Shown: one piece after another, positions 50,593 to 59,629 of the stretch
Numbering within the stretch: position 1 is the first letter of the stretch
Layout: each line of letters starts with the position of its first letter
Source of the DNA: Actinomycetota bacterium
Lineage (GTDB): Bacteria; Actinomycetota; Acidimicrobiia; Acidimicrobiales; Ilumatobacteraceae
Assembly (NCBI GenBank): GCA_009702045.1
Contig: WLIV01000017.1
Coordinates: forward strand, 1-64,000
Length of the DNA: 64,000 bases
Direction of reading: 5' to 3'
The notes under the pieces: generated by a model
What the model saw: the letters and a program-made list of their open reading frames with translations, nothing else
Database searches by the model: none
What the model was told of the DNA's origin: nothing
Made by a program: the position numbers and the translations under genes

Positions 50593-53084
50593 ACCCCGCG
50601 GTCCCGTCCGCTGCCGACCTCGCGGCGTTCGGGCTGGATCCGTCGTGGTCGCGCACCATCGAGGTGCCGGGACACGACGGAACGACGCGCCGCTGGCACG
50701 TGCTGGATCGACCCGGACGTTCGGCTACTGCCCCGACAGTGCTGTGTCTGCACGGCAACCCGACGTGGTCGTTCCTGTGGTCGCGGCTGCTGCGCGAACT
50801 CGACCCTGCGTGCCGGGTGATCGCCCCCGATCAACTGTCGATGGGGTACTCGGCGCACGTCGGCGCTCGCCGATACGTCGACCGGGTGGCCGATGTGCAC
50901 GATCTGGTGCAGGCGCTCGGTCTTGACGGGCCGGTCTGGCTGGTGGCACAGGACTGGGGTGGCGCGATCGCGATGGGGTTCGCCGTGGCGCATCCCGAGT
51001 TGGTTGCCGGACTGGTGCTGTCGAACACGGGAATCGCTGTTCCGCAGGGCCGGCACGCGCCGTGGCTGATCCGGTTGGCGGCCTCGCACGGGGTGCATCG
51101 GTGGGCGACGAGGTCGACACCGTTGTTCGTGCGCGGCACGCCGTTCTTGCCCGGTATGGCGCTCACCCGGGTGCAGCGCACGGCGCTCGCTGCCCCGTAT
51201 CGCTCGGCCGACCGTCGCGAGGGTGTGGCGGGGTTTGTTGCCGACGTCCCCTTCACGGATCTCCACGTGACGAAATGCGAGTTGGATCGGGTGGCGCAGG
51301 GGTTGGGTGCGTTGCGGGTGCCGGTGCGCCTGGTGTGGGGTTCCAAGGATCCGGTGTTCAACGACGACTTCGCCGAAGATCTGCGCGGACGGTTCCACGA
51401 TGTCGAACTGCACCGCATCGCCGCCGCCGGTCACCTGTGCGTCCTGGAGACCTCGATCGCTCCGTTCGTCGAGGCCGCGATCGCCGATGCCGTGGCCCCG
51501 GCCGGCACGACCAACGATGACACGGTCGACATCGAGCCTCTGTGGTCGCGCATCGTCGCGTCCGAGAGTTCGAACAGCGAGATCGCGATCAGCGATGCGG
51601 CCGCCGACGAGGCCATCACGCACGCCGGGTTCGCCGAACGGGTCGGCACATTCGCTGCAGCGATGCGCGCCGAGGGTGTGCAGCGCGGCGACCGTGTGGC
51701 CGTGCTGGTGCCCCCGGGCATCGATCTCATCGCAGTCGTCTACGCGTGCTGGCGCATCGGTGCCGTCACCGTCGTCGCCGATGGCGGGCTGGGCCTGCGC
51801 GGCCTCGGTCGGGCCGTGCGCTCGGCGCGAGTGAAGTTCGTCGTCGGCCCGCGCCAAGCAACGGTCGCCGCTCGCACGTTGCGGTGGGCACCCACGGCGA
51901 CCTCGATCCACCTCGGGTCGTTGCGCAGGGCCCCCACCTGGCAACTGGGCGCGCTGGCTATCGTGCCGCCCGCACCCGACGACCCGGCCGCCGTGGTGTT
52001 CACCTCGGGCGCCACCGGCCCGTCCAAAGGTGTGCGCTACACACATCGGCAGTTGTGTGCGCAGCGCGATGCATTGCAGTCGCTCTACGACATCACGCCC
52101 GGCGACCGCTTCGTTGCCGCCTTCGCCCCGTTCGCCGTGTTCGGCCCGGCACTGGGCATCGTCACCGGACTCGCCGACATGGACGTGACCGCACCGGCGA
52201 CGCTCACCGCCGCAGCGCTCGACGACGCCTGTGCGCGAATCGGGGCGACGATGGTGTTCGCCTCGCCCGCGGCGCTGGCCAACGTGCTGCACACAGCAGC
52301 CGGTCTGCTGCCCTCGTTGGCGAACGTGCGACTGGTGATGTCGGCCGGTGCGCCCGTGCCGATCGAGACACTGCGCGGTCTCAGCCGGTTATGCCCGGCT
52401 GCCGAACTGTGCACCCCGTATGGCATGACCGAGGTCTTGCCGGTGGCCGACATCACGCTCACCGGTCGAGCAGCAGTGGGTGAAGGCCGCGGTGTGTGCG
52501 TGGGACTGCCCGTGCCTGGTTGTGACGTGCTGATCGCCGACACCGACGCGGGGGCGGCGCTGACCGCCGTGCCCACCGGCATCACCGGGGAAGTCGTCGT
52601 GCACACGCCGTGGATGTCCAGTGGCTACGACCGTCTGTGGCTCACACAGCAGGCGGCGCGCCCCACGCTGGACGGCCGCATCTGGCACCGCACGGGCGAC
52701 GTGGGCCATCTCGACAGCGAGGGCCGGTTGTGGATCGAGGGCCGGGTCGTGCACCTGATCCACACGACCGACGGCGCGGTCACACCGGTGCCGTTGGAGG
52801 TCGCCGCCGAGTCGGTCGCCGGGGTTGCCCGCGCTGCTGCCGTCGGGATTGGGCCGCTCGGTGTGCAACAGGTCGTGGTGGTGCTCGAGACCACCGGCGA
52901 TCGTGTCGACGGTGCGGCCACGCCCGAACTCGCGGCCGCGGTCCGCGCCGCCGCTTCCCCGCAGGCGATCGCCGCGGTCTGGACCACGAAGCAGCTGCCG
53001 GTCGACATCCGCCACAACGCGAAGATCGACCGCACGGCACTCGGACGCACGATGGAGCACGTGCTGTCGGGGAGTTCCCGGTGA
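50589..53084 (+). CDS. oleBC: OleB-OleC fusion: beta-lactone decarboxylase and beta-lactone synthetase
   Basis: An 831-aa fusion. Residues 1-305 are OleB, an alpha/beta hydrolase of the haloalkane-dehalogenase type, with HGNPTW (55-60), nucleophile Asp122 (VAQDWGG) and His282 (AAGHLCVLE); it splits CO2 from the beta-lactone to yield the cis-alkene. Residues about 315-831 are OleC, an adenylate-forming enzyme that closes the beta-hydroxy acid to the lactone, with the P-loop FTSGATGPSKG (471-481), TPYGMTE and HRTGDVGHLDSEGRLWIEGR. Fused OleBC proteins are known from actinobacteria. The GTG at 50589 is coupled to oleA; the longer frame lies inside oleA. The oleD start overlaps its stop. Confidence 0.92.
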   Translation: MNPAVPSAADLAAFGLDPSWSRTIEVPGHDGTTRRWHVLDRPGRSATAPTVLCLHGNPTWSFLWSRLLRELDPACRVIAPDQLSMGYSAHVGARRYVDRVADVHDLVQALGLDGPVWLVAQDWGGAIAMGFAVAHPELVAGLVLSNTGIAVPQGRHAPWLIRLAASHGVHRWATRSTPLFVRGTPFLPGMALTRVQRTALAAPYRSADRREGVAGFVADVPFTDLHVTKCELDRVAQGLGALRVPVRLVWGSKDPVFNDDFAEDLRGRFHDVELHRIAAAGHLCVLETSIAPFVEAAIADAVAPAGTTNDDTVDIEPLWSRIVASESSNSEIAISDAAADEAITHAGFAERVGTFAAAMRAEGVQRGDRVAVLVPPGIDLIAVVYACWRIGAVTVVADGGLGLRGLGRAVRSARVKFVVGPRQATVAARTLRWAPTATSIHLGSLRRAPTWQLGALAIVPPAPDDPAAVVFTSGATGPSKGVRYTHRQLCAQRDALQSLYDITPGDRFVAAFAPFAVFGPALGIVTGLADMDVTAPATLTAAALDDACARIGATMVFASPAALANVLHTAAGLLPSLANVRLVMSAGAPVPIETLRGLSRLCPAAELCTPYGMTEVLPVADITLTGRAAVGEGRGVCVGLPVPGCDVLIADTDAGAALTAVPTGITGEVVVHTPWMSSGYDRLWLTQQAARPTLDGRIWHRTGDVGHLDSEGRLWIEGRVVHLIHTTDGAVTPVPLEVAAESVAGVARAAAVGIGPLGVQQVVVVLETTGDRVDGAATPELAAAVRAAASPQAIAAVWTTKQLPVDIRHNAKIDRTALGRTMEHVLSGSSR

Positions 53085-54064
53085 AGGTGCTCGTCACCGG
53101 CGCCGGCAGCCTGCTGCTCGGCGGTGTGGCAGCAACCCTGGCGGCACGCGGTGACGACGTGGTGTGTCTGCAACGGCGCATGCTGGCGCTGCCCGAAGGT
53201 GTTCACCAGGTGCAGGGCGATGTACGCGATGCCGATGTCGTGCGTGCCGCGGCAGAAGGGTGCGACGCGATCCTGCACGGTGCCGCGCGGGTTGGTGTGC
53301 TGGGTACGTGGGACGACTTCCGCAGTGTCAATGTTGACGGCACCACCAACGTGCTGTCCGCCGCCCGCGCGAATGGCATCGCTCGCGTCGTGCACGTTTC
53401 CACCCCCTCGGTCGCGCACTCTGGCCACTCGCTCGTGGGTGTTGGCGCCGACGCTGCCGTCATCGGCAGAAAGGGCGCGTTCTACGCCGAGTCGAAGGCA
53501 CTCGCCGAACAGATCGCACTCGCCGCGAACGACGACACACTCGCCGTCGTAGCCATCCGCCCGCACCTCGTGTGGGGTCCGGGCGACACCCAATTGGTGG
53601 GTCGCATCGTGGAGCGCGCGACCGCAGGTCGTCTGCTCATGGTGGGGGATGGCAGTGCGCTCGTGGACACCACCTACATCGACAACGCAATCAGCGCGCA
53701 TGTCGCGGCGCTCGACGGTGTGCGCCCAGACGCTCGCTGCGCCGGCCGCGCCTACGTGGTGGCCAACGGTGAACCGCGCACGGTGCGCGAGTTGGTCGAG
53801 GGCATCTGCCTCGCTGCTGGGGTGCCCTTCGCCCCGCGGCATGTGCCGGTGGGTGTGGCGATGCGCGTCGGCGCGGTGGTGGAGAAGCTGTGGCCGAGGT
53901 TCCGCGACGGCGAGCCGCCGATCACGCGTTTCGTTGCTGAACAGTTGAGCACCGCGCACTGGTTCGACCCGCGGCCGATGCGCGACGACCTTGGCTGGTC
54001 GCCGACCGTGTCGCTCGATGAGGGCTTCGCACGGTTGCGGGACTGGTTCGCGAGCGCTCGCTGA
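53081..54064 (+). CDS. oleD: OleD, NADPH-dependent beta-keto acid reductase
   Basis: A 327-aa extended short-chain dehydrogenase that reduces the OleA product to the beta-hydroxy acid. VKVLVTGAGSLLLGGVAATL is the Rossmann loop, HVSTPSVAHSG gives the Ser region, and the catalytic pair is Tyr-x3-Lys in FYAESKALAEQ. RPHLVWGPGDTQLVGRI and DTTYIDNAISAHVAAL match 3-beta-HSD-like epimerases, the OleD group. GTG start coupled to oleBC. A short hairpin overlaps its stop, and the convergent MFS gene ends 10 bp away. Confidence 0.9.
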   Translation: MKVLVTGAGSLLLGGVAATLAARGDDVVCLQRRMLALPEGVHQVQGDVRDADVVRAAAEGCDAILHGAARVGVLGTWDDFRSVNVDGTTNVLSAARANGIARVVHVSTPSVAHSGHSLVGVGADAAVIGRKGAFYAESKALAEQIALAANDDTLAVVAIRPHLVWGPGDTQLVGRIVERATAGRLLMVGDGSALVDTTYIDNAISAHVAALDGVRPDARCAGRAYVVANGEPRTVRELVEGICLAAGVPFAPRHVPVGVAMRVGAVVEKLWPRFRDGEPPITRFVAEQLSTAHWFDPRPMRDDLGWSPTVSLDEGFARLRDWFASAR

Positions 54065-54071
54065 CGCGAGC
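54056..54071 (+). terminator. Short hairpin at the end of the ole operon
   Basis: GCTCGC (54056-54061) and GCGAGC (54066-54071) pair perfectly around a TGAC loop that contains the oleD stop codon. It could act for both convergent genes. The stem is short and no T-run follows, so this is tentative. Confidence 0.35.
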
Positions 54072-54073
54072 CG

Positions 54074-55342
54074 TCAATGGCCTTGGCTCTTGTCGTGCCC
54101 GTGGGTTCCCCACAGCACGAAGAACGCAGCAAGGCCCATGAACACCAGGAAGTAGATCGCGAACGGACGCACCGTGCCATCGAACGCGTTGCAGGCCAGG
54201 CCGCCCAGCAACGCGCCGCCGGCCGACGTGAGGGTGGCGATGATCGACGACGCCGTGCCTGCGACGTGTGGCAACGGTGTCATCGCGATGGCATTGCTGG
54301 TGGGTTGGAGGCCTTGCACCAGTGGGATGGCGATGCACAGCACGATGGTGAACAACCAGAAGTTCGGAATGCCACCACCGGTGAACGCCACTGCGGTCAT
54401 TGCCACGGTGACGCCGATTCCGATCAGCGACACGCGCCGCACCAGGGACACCGCGCCGTAGCGACCGACCAGGCGAGCATTCATCAGCGAGTTCGTCGCC
54501 AGCAGCACTGCGATCGCCCCGAAGAACAGCGGAAACCACTGGCCGTACCCGAACACCTCCTGCAGGATCACCTCGCTGCCGGCGAGGTACGCAGTCATGA
54601 TCGCCGACATGAACGTCATCGCGATCGTGAGCGCCATCGTCTGTCGATGTGTGACGACTTCCTTGCCCGCTTGGCCGACGGCGCGCCACGTGAATGGGCG
54701 GCGATTGTCGCGGTGCAACGTCTCAGGCAGACGCCGTGACCAGATCATCAGCAGCACCGAGACGACGGCCGGCAACCAGAACACGGCGCGCCACGGCAGG
54801 AAGGCGATCAGGCCGGCGCCCACCGCCGGAGCCAGCACCGGCACCAACATGAACACGGCCATGATCATCGACATCAGCCGAGCCATGGTGTTGCCGTCGT
54901 GGCGGTCGCGAATCATGGCGATGCTCAACGAGCGCGGTCCAGCAGCACCGACACCCCACACGAAGCGGGCAATCACCACCAGTTGCCAGGTCGGTGCCAT
55001 CGCCGCAACCGCAGCTGCCACCCCGTAGAGCGCGAGCCCCGCGAGCAGCGGTGGGCGACGACCGAAGCGGTCGGAGGCCGGGCCATACAACCAGGGTCCG
55101 GCGGCCATGCCGAGGAAGTAGGCGGTGACGATCCAGGTCACCTGCGTGGAGTCCGCGGCCATCCCGAACTGCTGGCGCATCTCGGGGAATGCGGGCAGCA
55201 TCAGATCGATGCCAAGTGCGGTCGTGGCCATCAGGGCGGTCACCAGCGCGATGAACTCGCGTCCTGTGGCCTCACCCCTCACACGAGGACTGGTATCGAC
55301 ATGGGCACCGGTATCTGCTGCTGCATCAATCTCGGTGGCCAC
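54074..55342 (-). CDS. MFS multidrug efflux transporter (Bcr/CflA family)
   Basis: A 422-aa major facilitator with about twelve helices. The N-terminal half has LVTALMATTALGIDLMLPAF and GPWLYGPASDRFGRRPPLLA, the loop 2-3 motif, and VIARFVWGVGAAGPRSLSIA. This combination is that of the Bcr/CflA drug-resistance subfamily, which exports small molecules with proton antiport. GTG start at 55342 by frame. Divergent from sbcD (130-bp gap), convergent with oleD. A link to the olefin pathway is not implied by strand or spacing. Confidence 0.88.
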   Translation of the reverse strand: MATEIDAAADTGAHVDTSPRVRGEATGREFIALVTALMATTALGIDLMLPAFPEMRQQFGMAADSTQVTWIVTAYFLGMAAGPWLYGPASDRFGRRPPLLAGLALYGVAAAVAAMAPTWQLVVIARFVWGVGAAGPRSLSIAMIRDRHDGNTMARLMSMIMAVFMLVPVLAPAVGAGLIAFLPWRAVFWLPAVVSVLLMIWSRRLPETLHRDNRRPFTWRAVGQAGKEVVTHRQTMALTIAMTFMSAIMTAYLAGSEVILQEVFGYGQWFPLFFGAIAVLLATNSLMNARLVGRYGAVSLVRRVSLIGIGVTVAMTAVAFTGGGIPNFWLFTIVLCIAIPLVQGLQPTSNAIAMTPLPHVAGTASSIIATLTSAGGALLGGLACNAFDGTVRPFAIYFLVFMGLAAFFVLWGTHGHDKSQGH

Positions 55343-55472
55343 ACCCCGAGGCTAGAGGCGACCGCCTCGGTGCGGTTGATCCCGACGATGTCACACCCAT
55401 GTGGTGTGATTGCGTTCCAGATATCGGGCATTCTCGCCCCACCCGTTTCGGCCGACCTCAGGGGTTCACCTC

Positions 55473-56648
55473 GTGCGCATCCTCCACACCAGCGACTGGC
55501 ACCTCGGCCGCAGCTTCGGGCCGATCTCGCTTGCCGACGACCAACAGGCGTTCATCGAATGGCTGATCCAGTTGTGCGGCGACGAGCGCATTGATCTTGT
55601 CGTCATCGCCGGCGACCTGTACGACCGGGCGATCGCACCCACCGAGGCAGTGGTGATGTTCCGCCAGGCATTGGTGCGCCTCCAGGCCGCCGGGCACACC
55701 GTGGCCGCCATCACCGGCAACCACGACGGTGCCGACCGCGTGGCCGCGTACGACGAACTGATGGATTCCAGCCGCGTCTACGTGCGCGGCGGCTATGCGA
55801 AGGTCGGTGAGGTCATCTCGCTGCAGTTCGCCGACGGCCCGCTCGATCTCGTGCTGCTGCCCTTCCTGGATCCGCAGGCTGCGCCCGACGATCTCGTCGA
55901 CACCAGCGTCATCGCCGACGACGACGACGGTGCCGACGCGTTCGAACGGCGTATCCGCCGCACGCATCACTCAGTGCTCGCGGCCGCCATCCACGCCGCG
56001 CAGCCTCATCTGTCGGCACCGCGGTCGCTGGCCGTCAGCCATGCCTTCGTCACTGGCGGCACAGCCAGCGACTCCGAGCGGCAACTGGCAGTGGGTGGCA
56101 CCACCACGGTAGATCTCGCGCTGTTCGACGGGTTCTCGTACACCGCGCTGGGCCACCTGCACCGGCCGCAGCCGCTCGCTCCCACCGTGCGTTACTCGGG
56201 GACACCGCTGGCGTACTCCTTCTCGGAAGAACACCCCAAGAGCGTCACCATCATCGAGATGGGTTCCACGGGCGTCTGCAGCATCGCCGAGGTGGCAATT
56301 CCTGTCGGCCGTGCGGTGTGCACGGTGCAGGGCACGATGGACGAACTGCTCGCCGCCCCACTGGCGCTCTCGAACACGTTGGTGCGGGCCATCATCACCG
56401 ACCCCGGTGTGGTGCTCGATGCCAAACAGCGCCTGGCGGCGGTCTACCCGTTCGTGGTCGAGATCGTGCTGGCCCCGCCCGTTGCCGAGGGGGTGGGCGC
56501 GTCGGGCGCGGTGCTCGATCGGCGGGTGGTGTCGGCCACCGAGGCCGCAGATGCCTTCTGGCGGGAAAGTATCGGCGAGCCACCCACGCCGTCGCAGCAG
56601 GCGCTCCTTCATGTCGCCATCACCGATGCGGAAGCAAAGGTGGCCTGA
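55473..56648 (+). CDS. sbcD: Nuclease SbcCD subunit D (Mre11-like)
   Basis: A 391-aa metallophosphoesterase nuclease that with SbcC cuts hairpins and protein-blocked DNA ends. Mre11 motifs: RILHTSDWHLGRSF (I), VIAGDLYDRA (II), ITGNHDGADRV (III), a later LAVSHAFVTGG and FSYTALGHLHRPQ (IV/V). The C-terminal cap includes RYSGTPLAYSFSE. GTG at 55473 has AGGGG 8 nt upstream and places motif I at residue 2. Its TGA overlaps the sbcC ATG (TGATG). Confidence 0.94.
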   Translation: MRILHTSDWHLGRSFGPISLADDQQAFIEWLIQLCGDERIDLVVIAGDLYDRAIAPTEAVVMFRQALVRLQAAGHTVAAITGNHDGADRVAAYDELMDSSRVYVRGGYAKVGEVISLQFADGPLDLVLLPFLDPQAAPDDLVDTSVIADDDDGADAFERRIRRTHHSVLAAAIHAAQPHLSAPRSLAVSHAFVTGGTASDSERQLAVGGTTTVDLALFDGFSYTALGHLHRPQPLAPTVRYSGTPLAYSFSEEHPKSVTIIEMGSTGVCSIAEVAIPVGRAVCTVQGTMDELLAAPLALSNTLVRAIITDPGVVLDAKQRLAAVYPFVVEIVLAPPVAEGVGASGAVLDRRVVSATEAADAFWRESIGEPPTPSQQALLHVAITDAEAKVA

Positions 56649-59590
56649 TGCGCCCGCTGTATTTGGAGTTCCAGGCGTTCGGCTCGTACCCGGGCAAACA
56701 GGTCGTCGACTTTGAGGCGCTCGGCGCCCGGGGGCTGTTCGTCGTTACCGGCCCCACCGGAACGGGCAAGACCACCGTCTTCGACGCGATGGTCTATGCG
56801 CTGTTCGGTGTGCTGCCGGGCGGACGCTCGGCCGACGGCGACCCCCGTTCACATTTCGCGGATTCGACCACGGAAACGTACGCGCGGCTCGACTTCGAGG
56901 TCGACGGCGAGCGGTATCGGGTGCACCGCAGTCCGAAACAGGACCGCCCGCGCAAGACCGGTCAAGGGCTCGTGTCGGCAGGCCCGTCGGCCACCATCGT
57001 CAAGCTGGTCGGTGGCACCGACGAGGTGGTGGAGACCCAGGCCAGCCGTTGCGCGAAGAAGTGTGAGGAACTCGTCGGTCTCGACGCCAAACAGTTCCAG
57101 CGAGTCGTGCTGTTGCCACAGGGCAAGTTCACCGACTTCCTCATCGCCACCGACGAGGACCGCGAGAAACTGCTGCGCCAACTGTTCGGCGGCGAGGTGT
57201 TCGAGACTGCGACGCGCCTGCTGAAGGACCGCATGCTGGAGCTCGACCGGCAGGTGGAGGGGGTCGACCGCGAGGTCGAACGCCACCGCAAGAACGCCGA
57301 CGATGCATATCGCTCGGTGCACGCGGTCTGGGCCGAGGACCCGGGGGAGGTGCCACCGGTGGAGGAATGGAGCGAGGCCGAGCTGAACGTTGCGCTGGCC
57401 GCGCTGCAACCGGCCCGCGACTTGCAGCGCGCGGCGCTCGCCCTCGTGCAGTCGGCGGCCGACGATGCCGCGGCCCAACGGGCCACCGCCGAGGATCGGG
57501 CCAAGCTGTTCGACGACGCGGCTGCGGCTGCGGCCACGCTTGCGGCGCTGGAGGCGGAGCGCGACACCATCGCCGAAGTTGTCACCGCAGTGGAGGTCAG
57601 TGTTCGTGCGCGCCCTGTCGTCGCGCAGCACCACAAGGTGCTGGCTGCCGGGGTCGCAGCCGCAAACGCCACTGCCGCGATCGCCAGCGTGTATGTCGGT
57701 GTCGAGGCCGGTTTCGCCGCGCTCGGGCAACCGGCGCCGGCGGCCGAGGCTGCAGCAGTAGCCGCCGCGGTGCAGGCCGCGAGCAACGATCTTGCCGCCA
57801 GGCGTCAACTCTGGAACGCCGCGCAGGCGGCGGTCGCTGTCGCCCACGCAGCCGAGGTCGAACATGCGGCCTCGGTCACCCACCACACAACCCTCGTTGC
57901 GTTGGCGGGTGCGGCCGCGGCCGACGTCGTGGCACTCCAGGCCCGGCTCGCGACGCTCGAACCACTCGCCGCCGAGTTGGCCCCCCGTCAGCAGGCGCGC
58001 GACACCGCGGCCACGCAGGTGCGGCTGCGCCGCGAGTTGGGCAGCAACCTCGCGGCGGTGGCCGAGGCGACGCTCGCCGACGGCACTGCACGCAGCCAGT
58101 ACGAGACCGTCATGGCTCGCTTCGTTGCCACACAGGCCCCGCGGCTGGCAGATGAGTTGGTCGCTGGCGAACCGTGCCCGGTGTGCGGGTCGTGCGAACA
58201 CCCCGCGCCAGCGGTGCTTCACGAAGGTGCCGCCGTCGACCACCAGGCGGTGGATTCGGCTCGCTCGGTCTGGTCGAAGGCCACCGCCAAGGTGGCCGCG
58301 CTCGACGAGTCGGTGGCGTCGTTGCGTGCCTCGCTCGGCGATCTCGCCGACGCCCAGCCGGAGGTGCTGCAGCACGCGCTCGACAGCGCCGAGGCCAGCT
58401 ACGTGGCAGCCGCCGACGCGGCCGGTGAGGTGCAGTCCGTGAAGCAGTCGCTGGTGGGTGCCATCGCGGCTCACACCACCGCCGACACGAACGAACGCTC
58501 CGCCGCCACAGCACTCGCCGGTCTGGAGAACGCCGCCACGTTGCAGCGTGTCGAGGCGGATCGGCTCGCCACCCAGACCTCTCACATGCGGTCCGAGGAA
58601 CTCGACCGGGCAGCGCTCACGGTGAGCGATCTGCAGTCGGGGACGGCGTTGCTGCCCGAACTGGCGCAGGCCGCCACGATCGCCGTCACCCAACACGGGG
58701 AGGCCGAACGCGCACTCGTCGAGGTGCTCGCCAGCAGCGGCTTGGCATCAGTCGCTGCGGCACAGCACGTGGTGCTCCCCGAGCGCGACGAGCAGGTGTC
58801 GGCTGAACGTGTCGCCACATGGCAACGCGCGCACGAGCAGGTCACCGATCGCTTGCAGGTGCTGTCGCAGCAGAGCGTCCCCAGCGAACGCCCCGATGTC
58901 GCGTCCATCGCCGAAGTGGCCGAACTCGTCGCCGCCGATGCGAAGGCCGCGGCCGCGGTGTTCACCACCACCGACAACGCGTTCACTGCTGCGGCGCGCC
59001 ACCTCGCCGACGCTGCCGACGTGGCGTCGGGGTCGGCCGCGTTGCGCCAGCGCCGCGACGATGCTCGCATCGTGTTCCGCACGTGCAACGGCGAAGCCGG
59101 GATGCGCGTCAAGCTCGAGCGCTGGGTGCTCGCCGGCGAGCTGGAACGGGTCACCAACGCGGCGAACGCACACCTCGCGCGCATGACCAACCATCGCTAC
59201 CGGCTCCACCGCAGCTCCAGCTCGAAGGGTGGGCTGGGGCTAGAGGTGTTCGATGCTCACACCGGCCGCGCTCGGGCCACGGCCTCGCTCTCGGGTGGTG
59301 AGCAGTTCCAGGCGTCGCTCTCGCTGGCGCTGGGCCTGGCCGATGTCGTCAGCCACGGTGGCACCGCCAGTGGCAAACAGTTCGAAGCGTTGTTCGTCGA
59401 CGAGGGCTTCGGCTCGCTCGACCCGGATGCTCTCGACGACGCCATCGCCGCCCTGTCGCAACTGCACGCGATGGGCCGCATGGTGGGTGCCATCACCCAT
59501 GTGGAGGCGATGAAGCAACAGCTCCACGTCGGTATCGAGGTCATGCGTCTACCCGACGGCAAGGGATCCACACTGAAAGTCCACCCGTGA
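56648..59590 (+). CDS. sbcC: Nuclease SbcCD subunit C (Rad50-like SMC ATPase)
   Basis: A 980-aa ATPase that bridges and positions DNA for SbcD. N-terminal ATPase half: MRPLYLEFQAFGSYPGKQVV and Walker A GPTGTGKT (35-42), plus RVVLLPQGKFTDFLIA. A long coiled-coil section, unusually rich in Ala, holds the zinc hook CPVCGSC near 509-515. The C-terminal half has signature LSGGEQFQASL near 880 and Walker B LFVDEGFGSLD near 914. ATG at 56648 overlaps sbcD; the frame upstream of it is inside sbcD. Confidence 0.95.
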   Translation: MRPLYLEFQAFGSYPGKQVVDFEALGARGLFVVTGPTGTGKTTVFDAMVYALFGVLPGGRSADGDPRSHFADSTTETYARLDFEVDGERYRVHRSPKQDRPRKTGQGLVSAGPSATIVKLVGGTDEVVETQASRCAKKCEELVGLDAKQFQRVVLLPQGKFTDFLIATDEDREKLLRQLFGGEVFETATRLLKDRMLELDRQVEGVDREVERHRKNADDAYRSVHAVWAEDPGEVPPVEEWSEAELNVALAALQPARDLQRAALALVQSAADDAAAQRATAEDRAKLFDDAAAAAATLAALEAERDTIAEVVTAVEVSVRARPVVAQHHKVLAAGVAAANATAAIASVYVGVEAGFAALGQPAPAAEAAAVAAAVQAASNDLAARRQLWNAAQAAVAVAHAAEVEHAASVTHHTTLVALAGAAAADVVALQARLATLEPLAAELAPRQQARDTAATQVRLRRELGSNLAAVAEATLADGTARSQYETVMARFVATQAPRLADELVAGEPCPVCGSCEHPAPAVLHEGAAVDHQAVDSARSVWSKATAKVAALDESVASLRASLGDLADAQPEVLQHALDSAEASYVAAADAAGEVQSVKQSLVGAIAAHTTADTNERSAATALAGLENAATLQRVEADRLATQTSHMRSEELDRAALTVSDLQSGTALLPELAQAATIAVTQHGEAERALVEVLASSGLASVAAAQHVVLPERDEQVSAERVATWQRAHEQVTDRLQVLSQQSVPSERPDVASIAEVAELVAADAKAAAAVFTTTDNAFTAAARHLADAADVASGSAALRQRRDDARIVFRTCNGEAGMRVKLERWVLAGELERVTNAANAHLARMTNHRYRLHRSSSSKGGLGLEVFDAHTGRARATASLSGGEQFQASLSLALGLADVVSHGGTASGKQFEALFVDEGFGSLDPDALDDAIAALSQLHAMGRMVGAITHVEAMKQQLHVGIEVMRLPDGKGSTLKVHP

Positions 59591-59629
59591 CCAATCACAT
59601 CTCACCGCTCCCGTAGCGTTCACCACTAG

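Noticed and set aside
56318-56647. N-terminal extension of sbcC
   Set aside because: Lies within sbcD in another frame; SbcC homologues begin at the ATG at 56648.
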